A stretch of 64,000 bases of DNA from Aptenodytes patagonicus (taxonomy: Eukaryota; Chordata; Aves; Sphenisciformes; Spheniscidae): positions 3,968,001 through 4,032,000 of the forward strand of contig NC_134951.1 of assembly GCF_965638725.1 (NCBI RefSeq), given 5' to 3'. Numbering within the stretch: position 1 is the stretch's first letter; each line of letters begins with the position of its first letter. This document shows, piece by piece, positions 24,671 to 36,007 of the stretch. The position numbers were made by a program, and so were the translations under genes. The notes under the pieces are model-generated. The model was given only the letters and a program-made list of their open reading frames with translations, had not been told where the DNA came from and did not search any database.

Positions 24671-25449
24671 CAGGCCAAGTACAGGGTCCTACACCTGGGT
24701 CGGGGCAACCCCCGGTATCAATACAGGCTGGGGGATGAAGGGATGGAGAGCAGCCCTGCCGAGAAGGACTTGGGGGTACTGGGGGATGAGAAGCTGGACA
24801 TGACCCAGCAATGTGTGCTCGCAGCCCAGAAGGCCAATCGTACCCTGGGCTGCATCCAAAGCAGCGTGGCCAGCAGGTCGAGGGAGGGGATTCTGCCCCT
24901 CTGCTCTGCTCTGCTGAGACCCCCCCTGCAGCACTGCGTCCAGCTCTGGAGCCCTCAGCATGAGAAAGACACGGACCTGTTGGAGCGGGTCCAGAGGAGG
25001 GACACGAAAATGATCAGAGGGATGGAACACCTCTCCTGTGAAGAAAGGCTGAGAGAGTTGGGGTTGTTCAGCCTGGAGCAGAGAAGGCTCCGGGGAGACC
25101 TTATTGCAGCCTGTCAGTACTTAAAGGGGGCTTATAAGACAGATGGTGGCAAACTTTTTAGCAGAGCCTGTAGTGACAGGACAAGGGGGAATGGCTTTAA
25201 ACTAAAAGAGGGGAGATTCAGACTAGATCTAAGGAAGAAATATTTTACACCGAAGGTGGTGAGACACTGGCCCAGGTTGCCCAGAGAGGTGGTGGATGCC
25301 CCATCCCTGGAAACATTCCAGGTCAGGCTGGACGGGGCTCTGAGCAACCTGCTCTAGTTGCAGATGTCCCTGCCCACGGCAGGGGGGTTGGACTAGATGA
25401 CCTTCAGAGGTCCCTTCCCACCCAAACTATTCTATGATTCTATGATTCT
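24671..25449 (+). mobile_element. CR1 LINE 3' fragment with filled/empty site pair
   Basis: CR1 of the same subfamily as the one at position 1 (KYRVLHLGRGNPRYQYRLGD, then [16 protein letters not shown]) with an ATTCTATG tail. ATGAAAAT flanks it (24,663-24,670 and 25,450-25,457). Unit B shows one ATGAAAAT at 41,051-41,058 with no insert, which is the empty site. Confidence 0.92.
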
Positions 25450-25489
25450 ATGAAAATGTTGCAGAGTTTGCACATTTGGGGGAGACCCT

Positions 25490-25976
25490 TGAGGAACCTC
25501 ACTGCCGACGCACCGGTCGGGGATGGATTCACCCTGAAAACTATTCCCCGTGATGGATTTGATGCCCCGGTATTGTCCATTGTGTCCGTGCCTTGCAGAC
25601 AGTGTCCAGAGCTTATCAGAAAGGTGCCCAGACTTAATTCCTGCACCTCTGGGGAGCAGCCCTGCTGTTGGCAGCCCCGGCTGGCACTGGGTCGAGCAGA
25701 GCTGTGCCCGGCGGCTCCGCGCGTGCTGGCGGCGGAGTCCCGGCAGCCGGATCTGGGGGAGGGGGAATTGCCCCCGCGTGTCCGGGTTGGTGAAAGCGGC
25801 CGGCGAGTGGCGAGGAGAAGCCCACTGGAGCATGGACCTGGCTGCCAGGTGCCTTTGTGAGTGGGACCAGCGGGTCGGGGTGACATTGCACACGCCGGCA
25901 AGCAAACAACACCTCTTTGGAGATGGGTTTGCTCAAGCTTCTCCTCCTGCGGCGCCGCTTGTGGCAGGAGTCCCTC
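25490..25976 (+). promoter_or_regulatory. GC-rich promoter tract of the group-B gene, duplicated at 41,089-41,578
   Basis: About 490 bp of GC-rich DNA directly before the TATA box. It differs from 41,089-41,578 at roughly nine positions at a constant 15,600-bp offset. Frames open on both strands across it, but both copies stay near the promoter, and neither frame has a recognisable domain. Confidence 0.55.
25873..25885 (+). promoter_or_regulatory. Imperfect estrogen-response-element-like palindrome
   Basis: GGTCGGGGTGACA differs from GGTCAnnnTGACC at two positions. It lies about 90 bp upstream of the TATA box and is kept at 41,473-41,485 in the duplicate. Oviduct defensins are hormone-responsive, so the site is plausible, but one short imperfect match is weak evidence. 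Confidence 0.3.
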
Positions 25977-25983
25977 TATAAAA
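25977..25983 (+). promoter_or_regulatory. TATA box of the group-B ovodefensin-like gene
   Basis: TATAAAA, 91 bp upstream of the ATG at 26068. The near-identical tract shared with the pseudogene promoter ends at this point, and the pseudogene has no matching TATA box. Confidence 0.78.
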
Positions 25984-26067
25984 CCCAGGGCCTCCAAGGT
26001 CCCCCACTGTGGCCATCTCAGACCCACTTTGCTCCCGGTGTGCTGAGATCTCTGCTGGCCTCCAGGC

Positions 26068-26736
26068 ATGAGGGTGCTCTGCGCGGTCTTCGCTGTGCTC
26101 CTGCTTTTCTCCTTGGCCACCCCAGGTAAGACAGCAACGCATGGCGCGGGCTGACCCCGGAGGCTGGGAGTATGGGTGCCTGTCCCCTTTCCAGCCTTTG
26201 TGCCTTGGGGTGGAGGGAGGTGGTTCATCCCACCCAGCTTTGGCAGTGGAGAGCAGCTACCTGCAGCTGGCTCCAGCTGATGATTTACTCAGTCCAGCTC
26301 GCACAACTGATTTGGGATGAGGTGAATGCTGCTCTGCAAATGCCTGTCTGTCGTGCTCATGCAAAGGGATCTTGCCAGCCAGCTGCAGTACCGACGAATG
26401 TAGAGAGACAACCTTTAAGCATCCAGCGGTCCCCTGGCTCAATGGGGACAGAAAGCATGGGTCCCATCCTATGTGGGTTTAAACCCAAAGGTACCCTGTG
26501 CATCAGTACCACCCTGAAGCTAGCAAGGAGATAAATTTTCAGGCTCTGCTCTCCTACAGTGTCTGTTTTCTCTTACAACCCATCTCTCCCTCCCTCCCGT
26601 CGCAGGGTACGGGCAGCCTAAGGGCTCTTGTGGCGGATACTGTTCCTACATGTGTGCCAAAAGGGACGAGTGGACTTTCAGCCAGTCCTGCGGGAAGATG
26701 TACTGCTGCATCCCCCCACCCAAAAAGGGAAAATAA
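26068..26736 (+). CDS. OvoDB1-like: Ovodefensin-like peptide, group-B cysteine spacing
   Basis: Two-exon secreted peptide of 62 residues. Coding exon 1 is 26068-26125 and encodes MRVLCAVFAVLLLFSLATPG. A GTAAG donor follows at 26126. The 480-bp intron ends in a pyrimidine-rich CGTCGCAG, and exon 2 is 26606-26736, ending TAA. The mature part starts YGQPKGSCGGYCSYMC and ends GKMYCCIPPPKKGK. Six cysteines are spaced C-x3-C-x3-C-x11-C-x4-CC, the group-B ovodefensin pattern, with the Cys3-Cys4 loop AKRDEWTFSQS. Net charge is about +5. It runs opposite to the gallin-like gene of the same duplication unit. Its partner at 41.66 kb is a pseudogene, so this is the only working group-B gene of the duplicated pair. 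I infer oviduct secretion from the family. The sequence shows signal peptide, splicing and cysteine frame clearly. Confidence 0.92.
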
Positions 26737-26833
26737 TTGTGGAAGAGTCCAGCCGTGGAGGAAGAGCAGCACTTGCGGTGGGGCTCCCAGCGCTGTATTC
26801 GCGGTGTGACAGAGACGGTGTTCACAGCTTTGC

Positions 26834-26839
26834 AGTAAA
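26834..26839 (+). terminator. Candidate poly(A) signal AGTAAA of the group-B gene
   Basis: AGTAAA about 100 bp after the stop, followed by a TGTGTGCTGTGTGG stretch that could serve as the downstream GU-rich element. Confidence 0.4.
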
Positions 26840-26844
26840 GATGG

Positions 26845-28223
26845 GCAGATATGATTTCTGTGTGCTGTGTGGTTCATTCACCTCCTGGGAGGGGAGCGCC
26901 AGGAGAGGTTCTGCAGCCAGACCTCCCTGGACCGTGATCACGACACACCTCTGACAGCCCCGGACATTTCTGACAGCCCCAGACCCATGACGCCAAAATG
27001 ACGCACTGGAAGAGAAAAGGCTTTGGGATTTTCCCATTGCTTCAAAGCAGGGTGGTGGCAATGGCTGGGAGAGGACTGATTGCCTAATATTGTGTCTCCC
27101 TCCTCCACAAGTTGAATCCCAGTTTAGTTTTAGGGGACACAACACCCCCCAGTGCCCCACCAGTCCCATTCAGCCTCTGCACTGGGGACCTCAGTCCCAT
27201 TGGGGGGAGGGGGGGGTAGAGACTGGAGGCAAACAGCCACTGCCTTCCCCTTGCACCCCCAAAATCCCACTCCCGGGGTGCCTATAGAGCATCCTCATCC
27301 CAGTGCAGCCACTCAGGTTCCGTGGTCCCGTGGCTGTCCTGGACATCCTTGCACAAAGCAAGTGATTTCTCAACAAAGCCTGTGCCCAGGTTATTCCATT
27401 GGGGGTCACTGATAATGGAAGAACAGACAAGGTGGATTTCTTCAGTGTCCCCTTCCCTACCCCCTCCACTGCGTGATAAACCATTCACTCCAGGCTTTCT
27501 GCGGGGGGACATGGAGCGATCTGGTGTTGGATGGCTCAGAGCTTCCTGGCAAAGGGCAGCCAGACAAGCCTCAGGAGCAATACTGGAGCGTGAGATGTCT
27601 GTGTAAAAAAGGATCAACTCCCTAACTGGCTCATGGGACAGAAAACAGCCCTGTTTCTCTGAAACCCTCCAGGAAATAGAATAAATTTCCAGCCACAAGG
27701 CCTTTCAAACCCAGAAAAAGGCTACTGCATTGGTATTTGTTGAACTGAAGGATGCTGCAAGAGAAGAGAGGAGATACAGACCTCTCCCTCTTGCAGAAAG
27801 ATTGCTTAATTTCTGCAGGGGGAAGGTCTGTGTCTCCTCTCTTCTGCAGCATCCTCCGTGGTCAGCAGACATCTTGGCACTACAGCCAGCACGCAGAGTT
27901 GGGGGGAAAAGTCATTTCTTCCTAACGCTAATTTCTGTATTTGTTCAAAACTCCTCTGATTGCCAGGGGAGTCTGAACACACGGTGCCTGCAGGCGTGTC
28001 TCTGCTGCCAACCGGAGAGGTTAATCCACCCTTTGTGTCCGTACATGCAATGTAAGGTGCTCCAAGGGGCTCGCCACCAACCACCGTGGTCCAAATGACC
28101 CTGTACCAGGCAATTTTGGGGCAAACAGAAATAACCTAGTGAGCAGCCTTATGCTCCTTTATTTTATCCTTAGGGCATAGGATAAATGTGAAATCTGATA
28201 ACTTTAAAGACTTTATCAGTTTA
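26845..28223. other. Intergenic downstream of the group-B gene
   Basis: No exon or repeat recognised. A cysteine-rich open stretch near 27,960-28,040 lacks defensin spacing. Confidence 0.55.
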
Positions 28224-28228
28224 AAGAC

Positions 28229-28737
28229 TGTCCTGGTTTCGGCAGGGATAGAGTTAATTTTCTTCCTAGTGGCTGGTACAGTGCTGTGTTTTGGATTTAG
28301 GGTGAGAACAATGTTGACAACACACCGATTGTTTTAGTTGTTGCTGAGCAGTGCTTACACTAGTCAAGGACTTTTCAGCTTCCCGTGCTCTACCGACTGA
28401 GAAGGCTGGAGGTGCACAAGGAGCTGGGAGGGGGCACAGCCAGGACAGCTGACCCCAACCGGCCAAAGGGACATTCCAGACCATGGGACGTCATGCTCAG
28501 TATATAAAGCTGGGGGAAGAAGAAGAAAAGGGGGGACGTTTGGAGTGATGGCGTTTGTCTTCCCAAGTCACCGTTACGCGTGATGGAGCTGAAAAGCCCT
28601 TGACTAGTGTAAGCACTGCTCAGCAACAACTAAAACATCGGTGTGTTGTCAACATTGTTCTCATCCTAAATCCAAACCACAGCACTGTACCAGCTACTAG
28701 GAAGGAAATTAACTCTATCCCTGCTGAAACCAGGACA
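28229..28737 (+). mobile_element. Fold-back LTR of an avian endogenous retrovirus
   Basis: A 509-bp fossil of the same LTR type as at 5.1 kb. It begins TGTCCTGGTTTCGGCAGGGA and ends with the reverse complement of that same end (GCTGAAACCAGGACA). AAGAC flanks it on both sides (28,224-28,228 and 28,738-28,742). The left arm (28,229-28,379) and right arm (28,588-28,737) are inverted copies, about 95% alike by eye, around a 208-bp middle that holds a TATATAAAG box. Confidence 0.85.
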
Positions 28738-28742
28738 AAGAC

Positions 28743-30654
28743 TAACCGAGGATAGAGGAATCCTGATAAAGCTGTGGCAACGGTGGGATTTCTTATATTT
28801 TTCGTGATAAGAGGAAGAAGTCTCTTTCCAAACTAGTACTGTGAGATACTGAGTGTGAGGGGGTTAATATTTAGTCCATGGGGGCTGTGATCAGGCAGGG
28901 ATAGGCAGCAGGTGAATGTCACACTTGATACAGGATGGCCCATCAAGAGCCACAGACTGTTGTCTTCGTAGCAGTAATTTGTCAAGCTTCACCTGACCCC
29001 AGACAACAGGATATGAAAGATGGAAAAGTCACCTAAAGCAACCATGTGCTGGTGAGAAGACTGCGTACGCACACGGGGTTGGAAGTTTGATATTGCAGAA
29101 GGAAATGCAAAAGGAAACACTGGACAACAAAAAAAAACCCACACCCTTTGCTGTTTCTTTCCCATTTTTCCCCAAGGAAAAAAAAAAAAGAATTGTGTGA
29201 GGAGAGTGAAAAGAAAAGCCGCGTGAAAGTGAACGAACAGCAAAATGGGGTTTTGAAGCGGTGTCTCTCGCTCTGCTGCATCTCCAGCTTTCAAAATGTT
29301 TTCTGCAGCTAAAGAGAGTTTCCGACACCAGTAGTTGATTTCTAATTTCTGTTGCAGGAGAACGACTGTTCCCCCCTGTTACTGCCCTTATCGTCTGCAG
29401 CTGTGTAGCCTCCTGGGGCACCTTGTTGCAGCCTCTTGGGGAACGGAGGGACCCTCCAACTGCACTAAACAACAGGAGGGAAGGCATGGGTCCTGTTTTG
29501 GGGATTTCAGCCTGGAATTTGACATGGGTGTAATGCAAGGAGGGAGGGGGACAGGCTTCCTTCATCTTCGCATCCCACCTCTTTTATCAGCAGGAGGTTG
29601 GACCCGGGATCCCCAAGAGGAACCCAGCGCTCCTTGCAGTAGAGAAGATCTCAAAGATGTGGCATGTGTTTTTTTTTCTAAAAGAAGGCAGTAGGAAATT
29701 GCCTGGCCTCTTCTGCCCAGGTCTCCTGAATGCTAACCCTGCGTTTCCCAGCCACAGAAGTTGCAATTCGGGTGTTCATCCACTGCAACAGGCTCTTCCC
29801 TCCACTGACAGCAGAAGCAGGGAAGGCAGGCGGGACGCAGCGCTCTTACACAGAACAGTTGGCATTTCGTACGCATGCACTTTGTGCTTATGTCAAATAT
29901 GGCTTCTGCTTTTTCACCTCTTTCAGAGGAGCAGTGCAGCTATCTAACATTTCCACAGTGAAAGGCACGCGAAGGAAAAGGAAGCTGTGTTTGCCCTGTC
30001 CTGACAGCTAGGAAATGTATGTCCAAAACCTCGCTGGACCACTCATCTCCAATGAGATCTCAATCTCTTGCAATGGTAGAGCATCCTGCAGACACCGTGG
30101 ATTCATCTTCAGAAGAAGCGAGTGAGGAGCAGGGAGCGAGGGACACTGCTTACGGCAAATGTTTTGGCTGCAAAAGTGTTGTCTCCATTGTGTGGATGTG
30201 CTGTTTGTCTGAGTTGTCTTCACCAAAGGAAAGCAAAAGGCCCCTCTGTGCATGGCATCCAAGAGATTGTCACTGGCTGCCTTTGGAGGCAAGACAGGAG
30301 CTGACGGGAACAAAAAATTGACCGGTTTCTTGTAAAGGTGGCCAAGAATAACTTAATTTTGGAAGAAGTCTTTTTGATCACAAAGGCTGTTATTCCAGCT
30401 ACACAAAGTGTGTTTTTCTGCAGGGTAAGTGGACCAGATAGGAATCATAAGCTTGCAGAGAGCACTTCAACCAGCCTTAATTACGCACACACTGAAAGCA
30501 GGGAGGAGAGAGGTACTGGTGATGACATGTATGAAGGAAAAAAAGCCAAAATGGCAGGGATTGTGCTCTGGCGTCTGAGAAATCAGTGATAACAGACTGG
30601 CATTATAAGAGAGAAATATTCAGCTATTACACCAACAAGAGGTGCTTTCCCGGG
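28743..30654. other. Intergenic, no gene recognised
   Basis: Short open frames only. Confidence 0.55.
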
Positions 30655-30895
30655 CTAAACCTTCCTCTTGGATGTTAAGAAAAATTTCTTCAATGAAAGG
30701 GTTGTCAAGCATTGGACCAGGCTGCCCAGGGAAGTGGTTGAGTCCCCATCCCTGGAGGTATGTAAAAGACGTGCAGACGTGGCACTTAGGGACATGGTTT
30801 AGTGGTGGGCTTGGCAGTGTTAGGTTTACAGTGGGACTCGATGATCTTAAGGGTCTTTTCCAACCTAAATGATTCTATGATCCTATGATTCTAAG
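30655..30895 (+). mobile_element. CR1 LINE 3' tail
   Basis: Starts near TTAAGAAAAATTTCTTCAAT, runs through ATTGGACCAGGCTGCCCAGG and ends GATTCTATGATCCTATGATTCT. Confidence 0.88.
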
Positions 30896-31859
30896 CTGAG
30901 CATCCAAAAAAGACATGCAATCAAATGATACTGCATACATGGAAGCTGCTTGTGACAGTTTCAGGCTTTCAGAAGAAGAATGAGCAAAAGCACAGAGTCT
31001 AAAACAGTAACCCCCAGTATCACACATTCTACAGCATCACATTGAAAGTGTGTTACTTGTTGAACGTTGGATGGTGCTTTGGGTATGAAGGTGCAAGATA
31101 GGGCTGGAAGACACAGTCCCGTCTTTCCACAGTAGAGCTCCGGTACAGGGGATCTCAGAAACTGTGCCCAGACCTTGTCTTGGAAGGGATTAGTTGACCA
31201 GAAGGGAATTAGCGTGTGCACAGGTTGAAGACAGGGCAATCCAAGCTGACACTGTGAGTGCAGTGTAATTGCAGGACCACAACGGTTGAAGTATGAAGAC
31301 CCCCTTAAAATGCATAATCAGACCTCCTGTGTAGCACACACACGATAATACTGCTTAAACCTGTATTTAATTCAGTCTCTTCTGGTTGACTTGGATATTT
31401 CTTGGACAAAGGTATCCAGATGTGAACAGATGTCCAAGAAAAAGAGAAAACCTATCTTCCCTACTGTGGTTAGTCACCATTAGTGCTAAAAATATGGTCT
31501 CCTTCTAATTTCAATCTGTTCACATTATGAATTCTAGCTATGCCAAGAAGCAGATTCATGTCCTGGAAAGCACCTTTTATTGGAGAAGTAGTTGAATATT
31601 TATACCTTACGAAGCCAGTGCTGATAAATTACTGGATTACAGGGTTTTCGTATGTTTACAGGGAGAAAACACCAGCTACAGGCTCGCTGACCTAGCAGTA
31701 GGAGACAAAGGCATAACAAGTGATTTCTCAGCACTGCCTTTGGTACGCTAAATAACAGCGAAACAGCACTCGGTACTGACTAACGTACTGGGCTTGGTTC
31801 AAAGTTTTACCCTGGGAGAGCTACTCTGCAGCACAGGTCAGACGGTACTTACACTCCAC
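30896..31859. other. Intergenic, no gene recognised
   Basis: No coding or repeat signal recognised between the CR1 tail and the ancient LINE relic. Confidence 0.55.
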
Positions 31860-33140
31860 ATCTTTGCAGGAGCAACAAGGGATGAAAAGGCCACTACTTT
31901 TGTGCTTAATTTCAATAAGGGAGCTACATAAAAATGGGGAAATTGTTAAAAAGAAGACAAAAGGGACAGCTAAAAGAGTTAAATCCTTGCAAATAGATTC
32001 TTTGCAAGCACCGTGGGAGCCATTTAAGGCCACTATATTGGAGACTCGGAGAAAATGTATGACACCTATTAAAAATAATCCCTGAGAAAGAGCAAAAGGA
32101 AAAGGTCATAGCAGAACAGTGGGATGAGGGAGGTTGTTAGAAAGAAGCAGCTGAAATTGTGTCCAAACATGGAAAATAGAAAAGATAATAAACTTTGCCT
32201 GACAAAGTGTAAAACACAGTAAGGCAACTCAGCAGAGAATTGCAGGAAGAACTTGCAAAAAGCAAAGAAACCTCTTAAAATAAGTCCTTTTTTTCCAAAC
32301 ACATCAGGAACAGGAAGCCTGATGAAGAGCGTGTAGGGCAGGAGATGGTCAGGGCAGTAAAGCTAATAAAAGCTAAGGCCAGTCCATGGAAGCTAAATGA
32401 AATATTTGCAGCTGCGTTCACCTTGCAAGAAAGAAGGGAGGTCTTCACGCTGAGCTCTCCTCCGTGGGGACTCATCAAAGGACTTGTCTTAAATGTAAAG
32501 GAGGTGGAAGAGGGGAAATAAGCAGCAACGAATCACCAGCACCCAGATCTTTTTCCCCCAAAAGTCCTAGGGGAATTCAAGGATGGAATAGCTGCCATCC
32601 TGACCGCGGTGTGCGATCTATTGCTTAACAAAGATTTACTGCGCGAAGATGGGGAGATGCTAATGTTATGAGAAGAAGCCAAACTTAAAAGGTTCTACAG
32701 GATTGTAAGCCAGGATTGTACCAGTTATAAATATAATAACATGGGAAAAACCAGAGGAAAATCCTGTCCTAAAAACCTGCTAGAGCTCCCTGAAGGAGGC
32801 AGCGGACTTGAGGACTAGAGAGGTTGGGATGCAGGAGGCAGGGACCAGCACTACGGGGCTGAGTTGAAGGAGAAGGAGGTCATGGGGAGCACTGTGGGGG
32901 ATTCCTGTTGGGGCTACAGTGGTAAATTGGATCATGAAAGATCTGGAAAAGGGGTTGAAAGGAAAGATGGCAAAATTTGTTACTGGCGCTGCATTGTTCA
33001 GGGTAATAAAGGTGACGGCTGCGGAAGGACCTCGCTGGTTTGAGTCGCTGGCTCGTAAACTGGCTGATGAAACTCAGTGCAGATCGATGTAGAGTGATGC
33101 ACATAGGAAAAATCAAACTAATTTTGTATGTCGAATGAAT
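31860..33140 (+). mobile_element. Ancient CR1-like LINE ORF2 relic
   Basis: Heavily decayed. Its order fits an old CR1 ORF2: linker (CTTTGCAAGCACCGTGGGAG ... CATTTAAGGCCACTATATTG), then reverse transcriptase with GATCTGGAAAAGGGG, TTCAGGGTAATAAAGG and GTGATGCACATAGGAAAAAT. No long frame survives. Limits are approximate. Confidence 0.6.
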
Positions 33141-35799
33141 GGCTCTGTGTTGGTTATTTCGTTGCCCAGTAGAGACCGGGAATGCAGGTAATTAGGAGAG
33201 GAAGAGAGAACAGGGAACAGCATCGTTACACTGTATTGCCTGATAAACCTTGGGAATTTTAGCCAGAAATTTTGGGATCCTTTATTTGCTTTTTGATTGT
33301 CCCATTTCAGGGAGAAAGCGTTTACCTCCTTTTAACGACAGCTAATATCCCTGTGCAAGAAGAGGGAAGAGTTGGAGGCACGGAGACTCCTATGTGCCAT
33401 TCGGAGAGTGAAATCTGAGATCTGGCGAGCCTTCAGCCTCCCTCTTATCGGGGAAGCGTCAACTAGAAAAAGCCCTGGCGGGTCATTGCTTTGCTATTTA
33501 TACAAACTGCACTCAACCAGAAAGGTCCAGGTCCCGATGCAAAAAAAGCCAGTGCAGGCTCTGCCCCGATCGCTGTCTGCGATTGTACGTAGGTACGGGT
33601 GACAGAGAAGCAGATGGGCATATTAACACGAATCATTGGACCAGACGTTTTCATTATGCCTGGCATTCCTCTTTCTTCCAGGGCAGATGTACTGGCTGTC
33701 ACTACAAGAAAAGACAGATCTTTAAAATGTATAGCACCAGACAATATGGTGACTCCAGATTTGTGTGGAAAGTGGTTTTTTTACTGCTGTATGCAGCTTG
33801 TTTCCTTTAAAATGTTTCTGCGGAAGCCATTATATTTCACTGAAAATAAGATATAGAGGAAAGCAGTGGGGGAAAAAAAAAACCCTTACAACCAGGATCC
33901 AATCTATTATCACCCTGCAGCTTCCAGAAGCAGGGCTCAGAGAAACACCCTGTCTTTTGGAGCTGCAATTTGTGATGCTGTTTTAATTGGTACTTATCAT
34001 AGTTTCTCAAGTTACTCTAGCTGCCAGATACGAAAGGCAAAGAGTTTTTCCCGAAATACCTGTCCTTTCAAGATGTGGAACACCACGAAAGCTTCACATG
34101 AGAGGGGTGAATAAACGACTGCATTAAAGTGACGTGGTTTTAGATGAAAAACCACAGCAATTCATGATCACTTCATCATTCCACTCCTGCACATGCTCTA
34201 TTGTAGTCTATAAATATGAGGGCATCTCTGTTTTGCCACTGAAAAATATGGTTTCTTTTCCAGATTTGTCTGGACCCCTGTGAACCCCAAGTCTTAAGGC
34301 CCCTCACTTTTTTTGCTTCTCTTACTAAATTCACTGGTCAAAGAAAATGTATTAGAAGGGAAATACAGATGATGACTGAGGAAGGATCCTCTGCTGAAAT
34401 AGTGAGAATTTCCGCAATGACTTCAGGGTACCAAGACACACGGGTGATTCAAGACTTCCAAAATACTTGGGCTCACATACACCAAATCAAGCCCCGGATC
34501 AGTGGCACAGAGAACATCCTAAAAGAGATTATTAACAGTGGTCTAATTTTATAACATAGAAAACTACAGTTTCTCCGGAGTTGGTGAGAAGGTATTTTGA
34601 CGACAAGTTCACTGGGAGGTCAGAGCTGATGCTGTCAGAGATGTGTTAGGTTCCCCAAATTGTTCCTCTTCTAGGAACGACCGAGTGGGAAAACAAAACA
34701 GGCAGTTTGCAGCCCCTTTTCTAGTCTGAAATCTGCCGCAGAGATCTTGGTTATGTGTTTCTCCTTGCTTTTTCATTTATCCATTCCCCATCCAAGGTCC
34801 ACAGAGGTCATCGGGAATGGAATTGGCTTTATTAAAGCTGGCTGTGTATTCACCGGAAAAGAATGAGGTGGAAGCGTGCCACGGGCCGGTGTGGGTTTAT
34901 GATGTTTGCAGGTACCTCCCTGAACACCTTCACCAACTGCTGGTCATTACTGGGTGGTCTCTCAGTGCTCCCTTTTAGGTGCCTCTATCTACATTTTTCA
35001 CTTTCACCAATCCCTGCTTTGTTTCATTGTGTTTCCTTACAATTCTTGGGTTTCTCCAACCCTGTGGACCTTTCTCTCCACAACCCAAGGACACCTTCAG
35101 ACACCACGAGATTTCAGTAGACCTGCACATTACCAGCACTCATAAAACCACAGCTAGGACACAGGAACGTGAAACAGGAGATCATTAAAAGGACACGTAG
35201 ACAATGACTCTATTTTCTATACGGAAGGTACCTACGGTGACTCCATAGGCTGAGACAGATGAGGATGGACATAATCATCGTAGCAGAAAAGGCTGCTGCA
35301 AACAGCCCCTTTACAGACCCTGCTAGGGCTGCTGTATGCCTACAGCAGCCACCTGTGAACGACCCCAATAGATGCTCTCGTACGAGGTCTCGGCAGAGAA
35401 GCCTTTGGGAACTATAGGGCAGGAATGATGCTCTCCCAAAGATCCTTCTGGAGGAGGTCTCTGGGAGATGCTGAAGGGAGTGTGAAATACTGCACCCGTC
35501 CATTCCTGCTCATTACTCAGTCATGGTAACAACAGTCTTGCCAGGATCTCAGATGGATATCAATTTTCTGAGCCCCAGTTCTGAACCAGGCTCCCTCCCA
35601 CACATGAGACCCATGGGTTTTGCTATGAGGCTCAGTGGGGAAAGGGACACCCAGGAGGGTGTTATTCCAACCAGACCTCTTTCATCCACCATTGGCTGAA
35701 TTCACTGTGGGAAACGGAGAGGAAAACACCATATGTTTAGCACTTCTGTAACAAACTTTGTGCAAAAAGAACAACGAGACATGCTGCTAACGGGCCTTT
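33141..35799. other. Intergenic before duplication unit B
   Basis: No supported gene. A cysteine-bearing stretch after TTTCTTCCAGGGCAG near 33,680 was examined as a defensin relic and rejected. Confidence 0.55.
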
Positions 35800-35902
35800 T
35801 AGGCTGGGCTTGGAGATCCTGTCCTAATGCTCTACATGGGATCATGGGGACACAAGTAACCACACGGCACACACCAGAGTTACATCTCCTTTTTTTTCTC
35901 TT

Positions 35903-35908
35903 TTTAAT
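35903..35908 (-). terminator. Poly(A) signal ATTAAA of gallin-like copy B
   Basis: ATTAAA on the minus strand at the same relative place as in copy A, about 100 bp past the stop. Confidence 0.5.
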
Positions 35909-36007
35909 TATTGAGAGGAGGGGATGACAATTGGGTGAGACAGTTGAGAAGCTGCTCCCAAAGCCACCGCGGTGCCTCGTGTTCCCCAGAAGCTTCCTCT
36001 TCAGCGC

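Larger units (their letters stand above)
19430..26110. repeat. Tandem segmental duplication, unit A
   Basis: Holds a gallin-like gene (minus) and a group-B ovodefensin gene (plus). It aligns in the same order with 35,800-41,745. Matching landmarks include the GGGCTGGGCTTGGAGA start, both gallin exons, the segment around 21,650-21,780 (38,090-38,215), an old CR1 tail near 22.5 kb, the 24,415-24,470 stretch (40,795-40,850), and the group-B promoter. CR1 copies at 23.5 kb and 24.67 kb are specific to this unit. Confidence 0.8.

Noticed and set aside
25440-26228. 262-codon minus-strand frame across the group-B promoter, similar to 41,049-41,669
   Set aside because: It is antisense to the promoter and signal exon. 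Its conservation is explained by the duplicated tract; no domain is seen.
27960-28045. Cysteine-rich open stretch (CQGSLNTRCLQACLCCQPE)
   Set aside because: Spacing fits no defensin class, and no signal exon or splice site accompanies it.
33680-33810. Cysteine-bearing stretch after a TTTCTTCCAG acceptor-like site, ending CGKWFFYCC
   Set aside because: The cysteines fall in different frames, a stop interrupts, and no signal exon lies upstream. It could be a very old defensin relic but is not supported.
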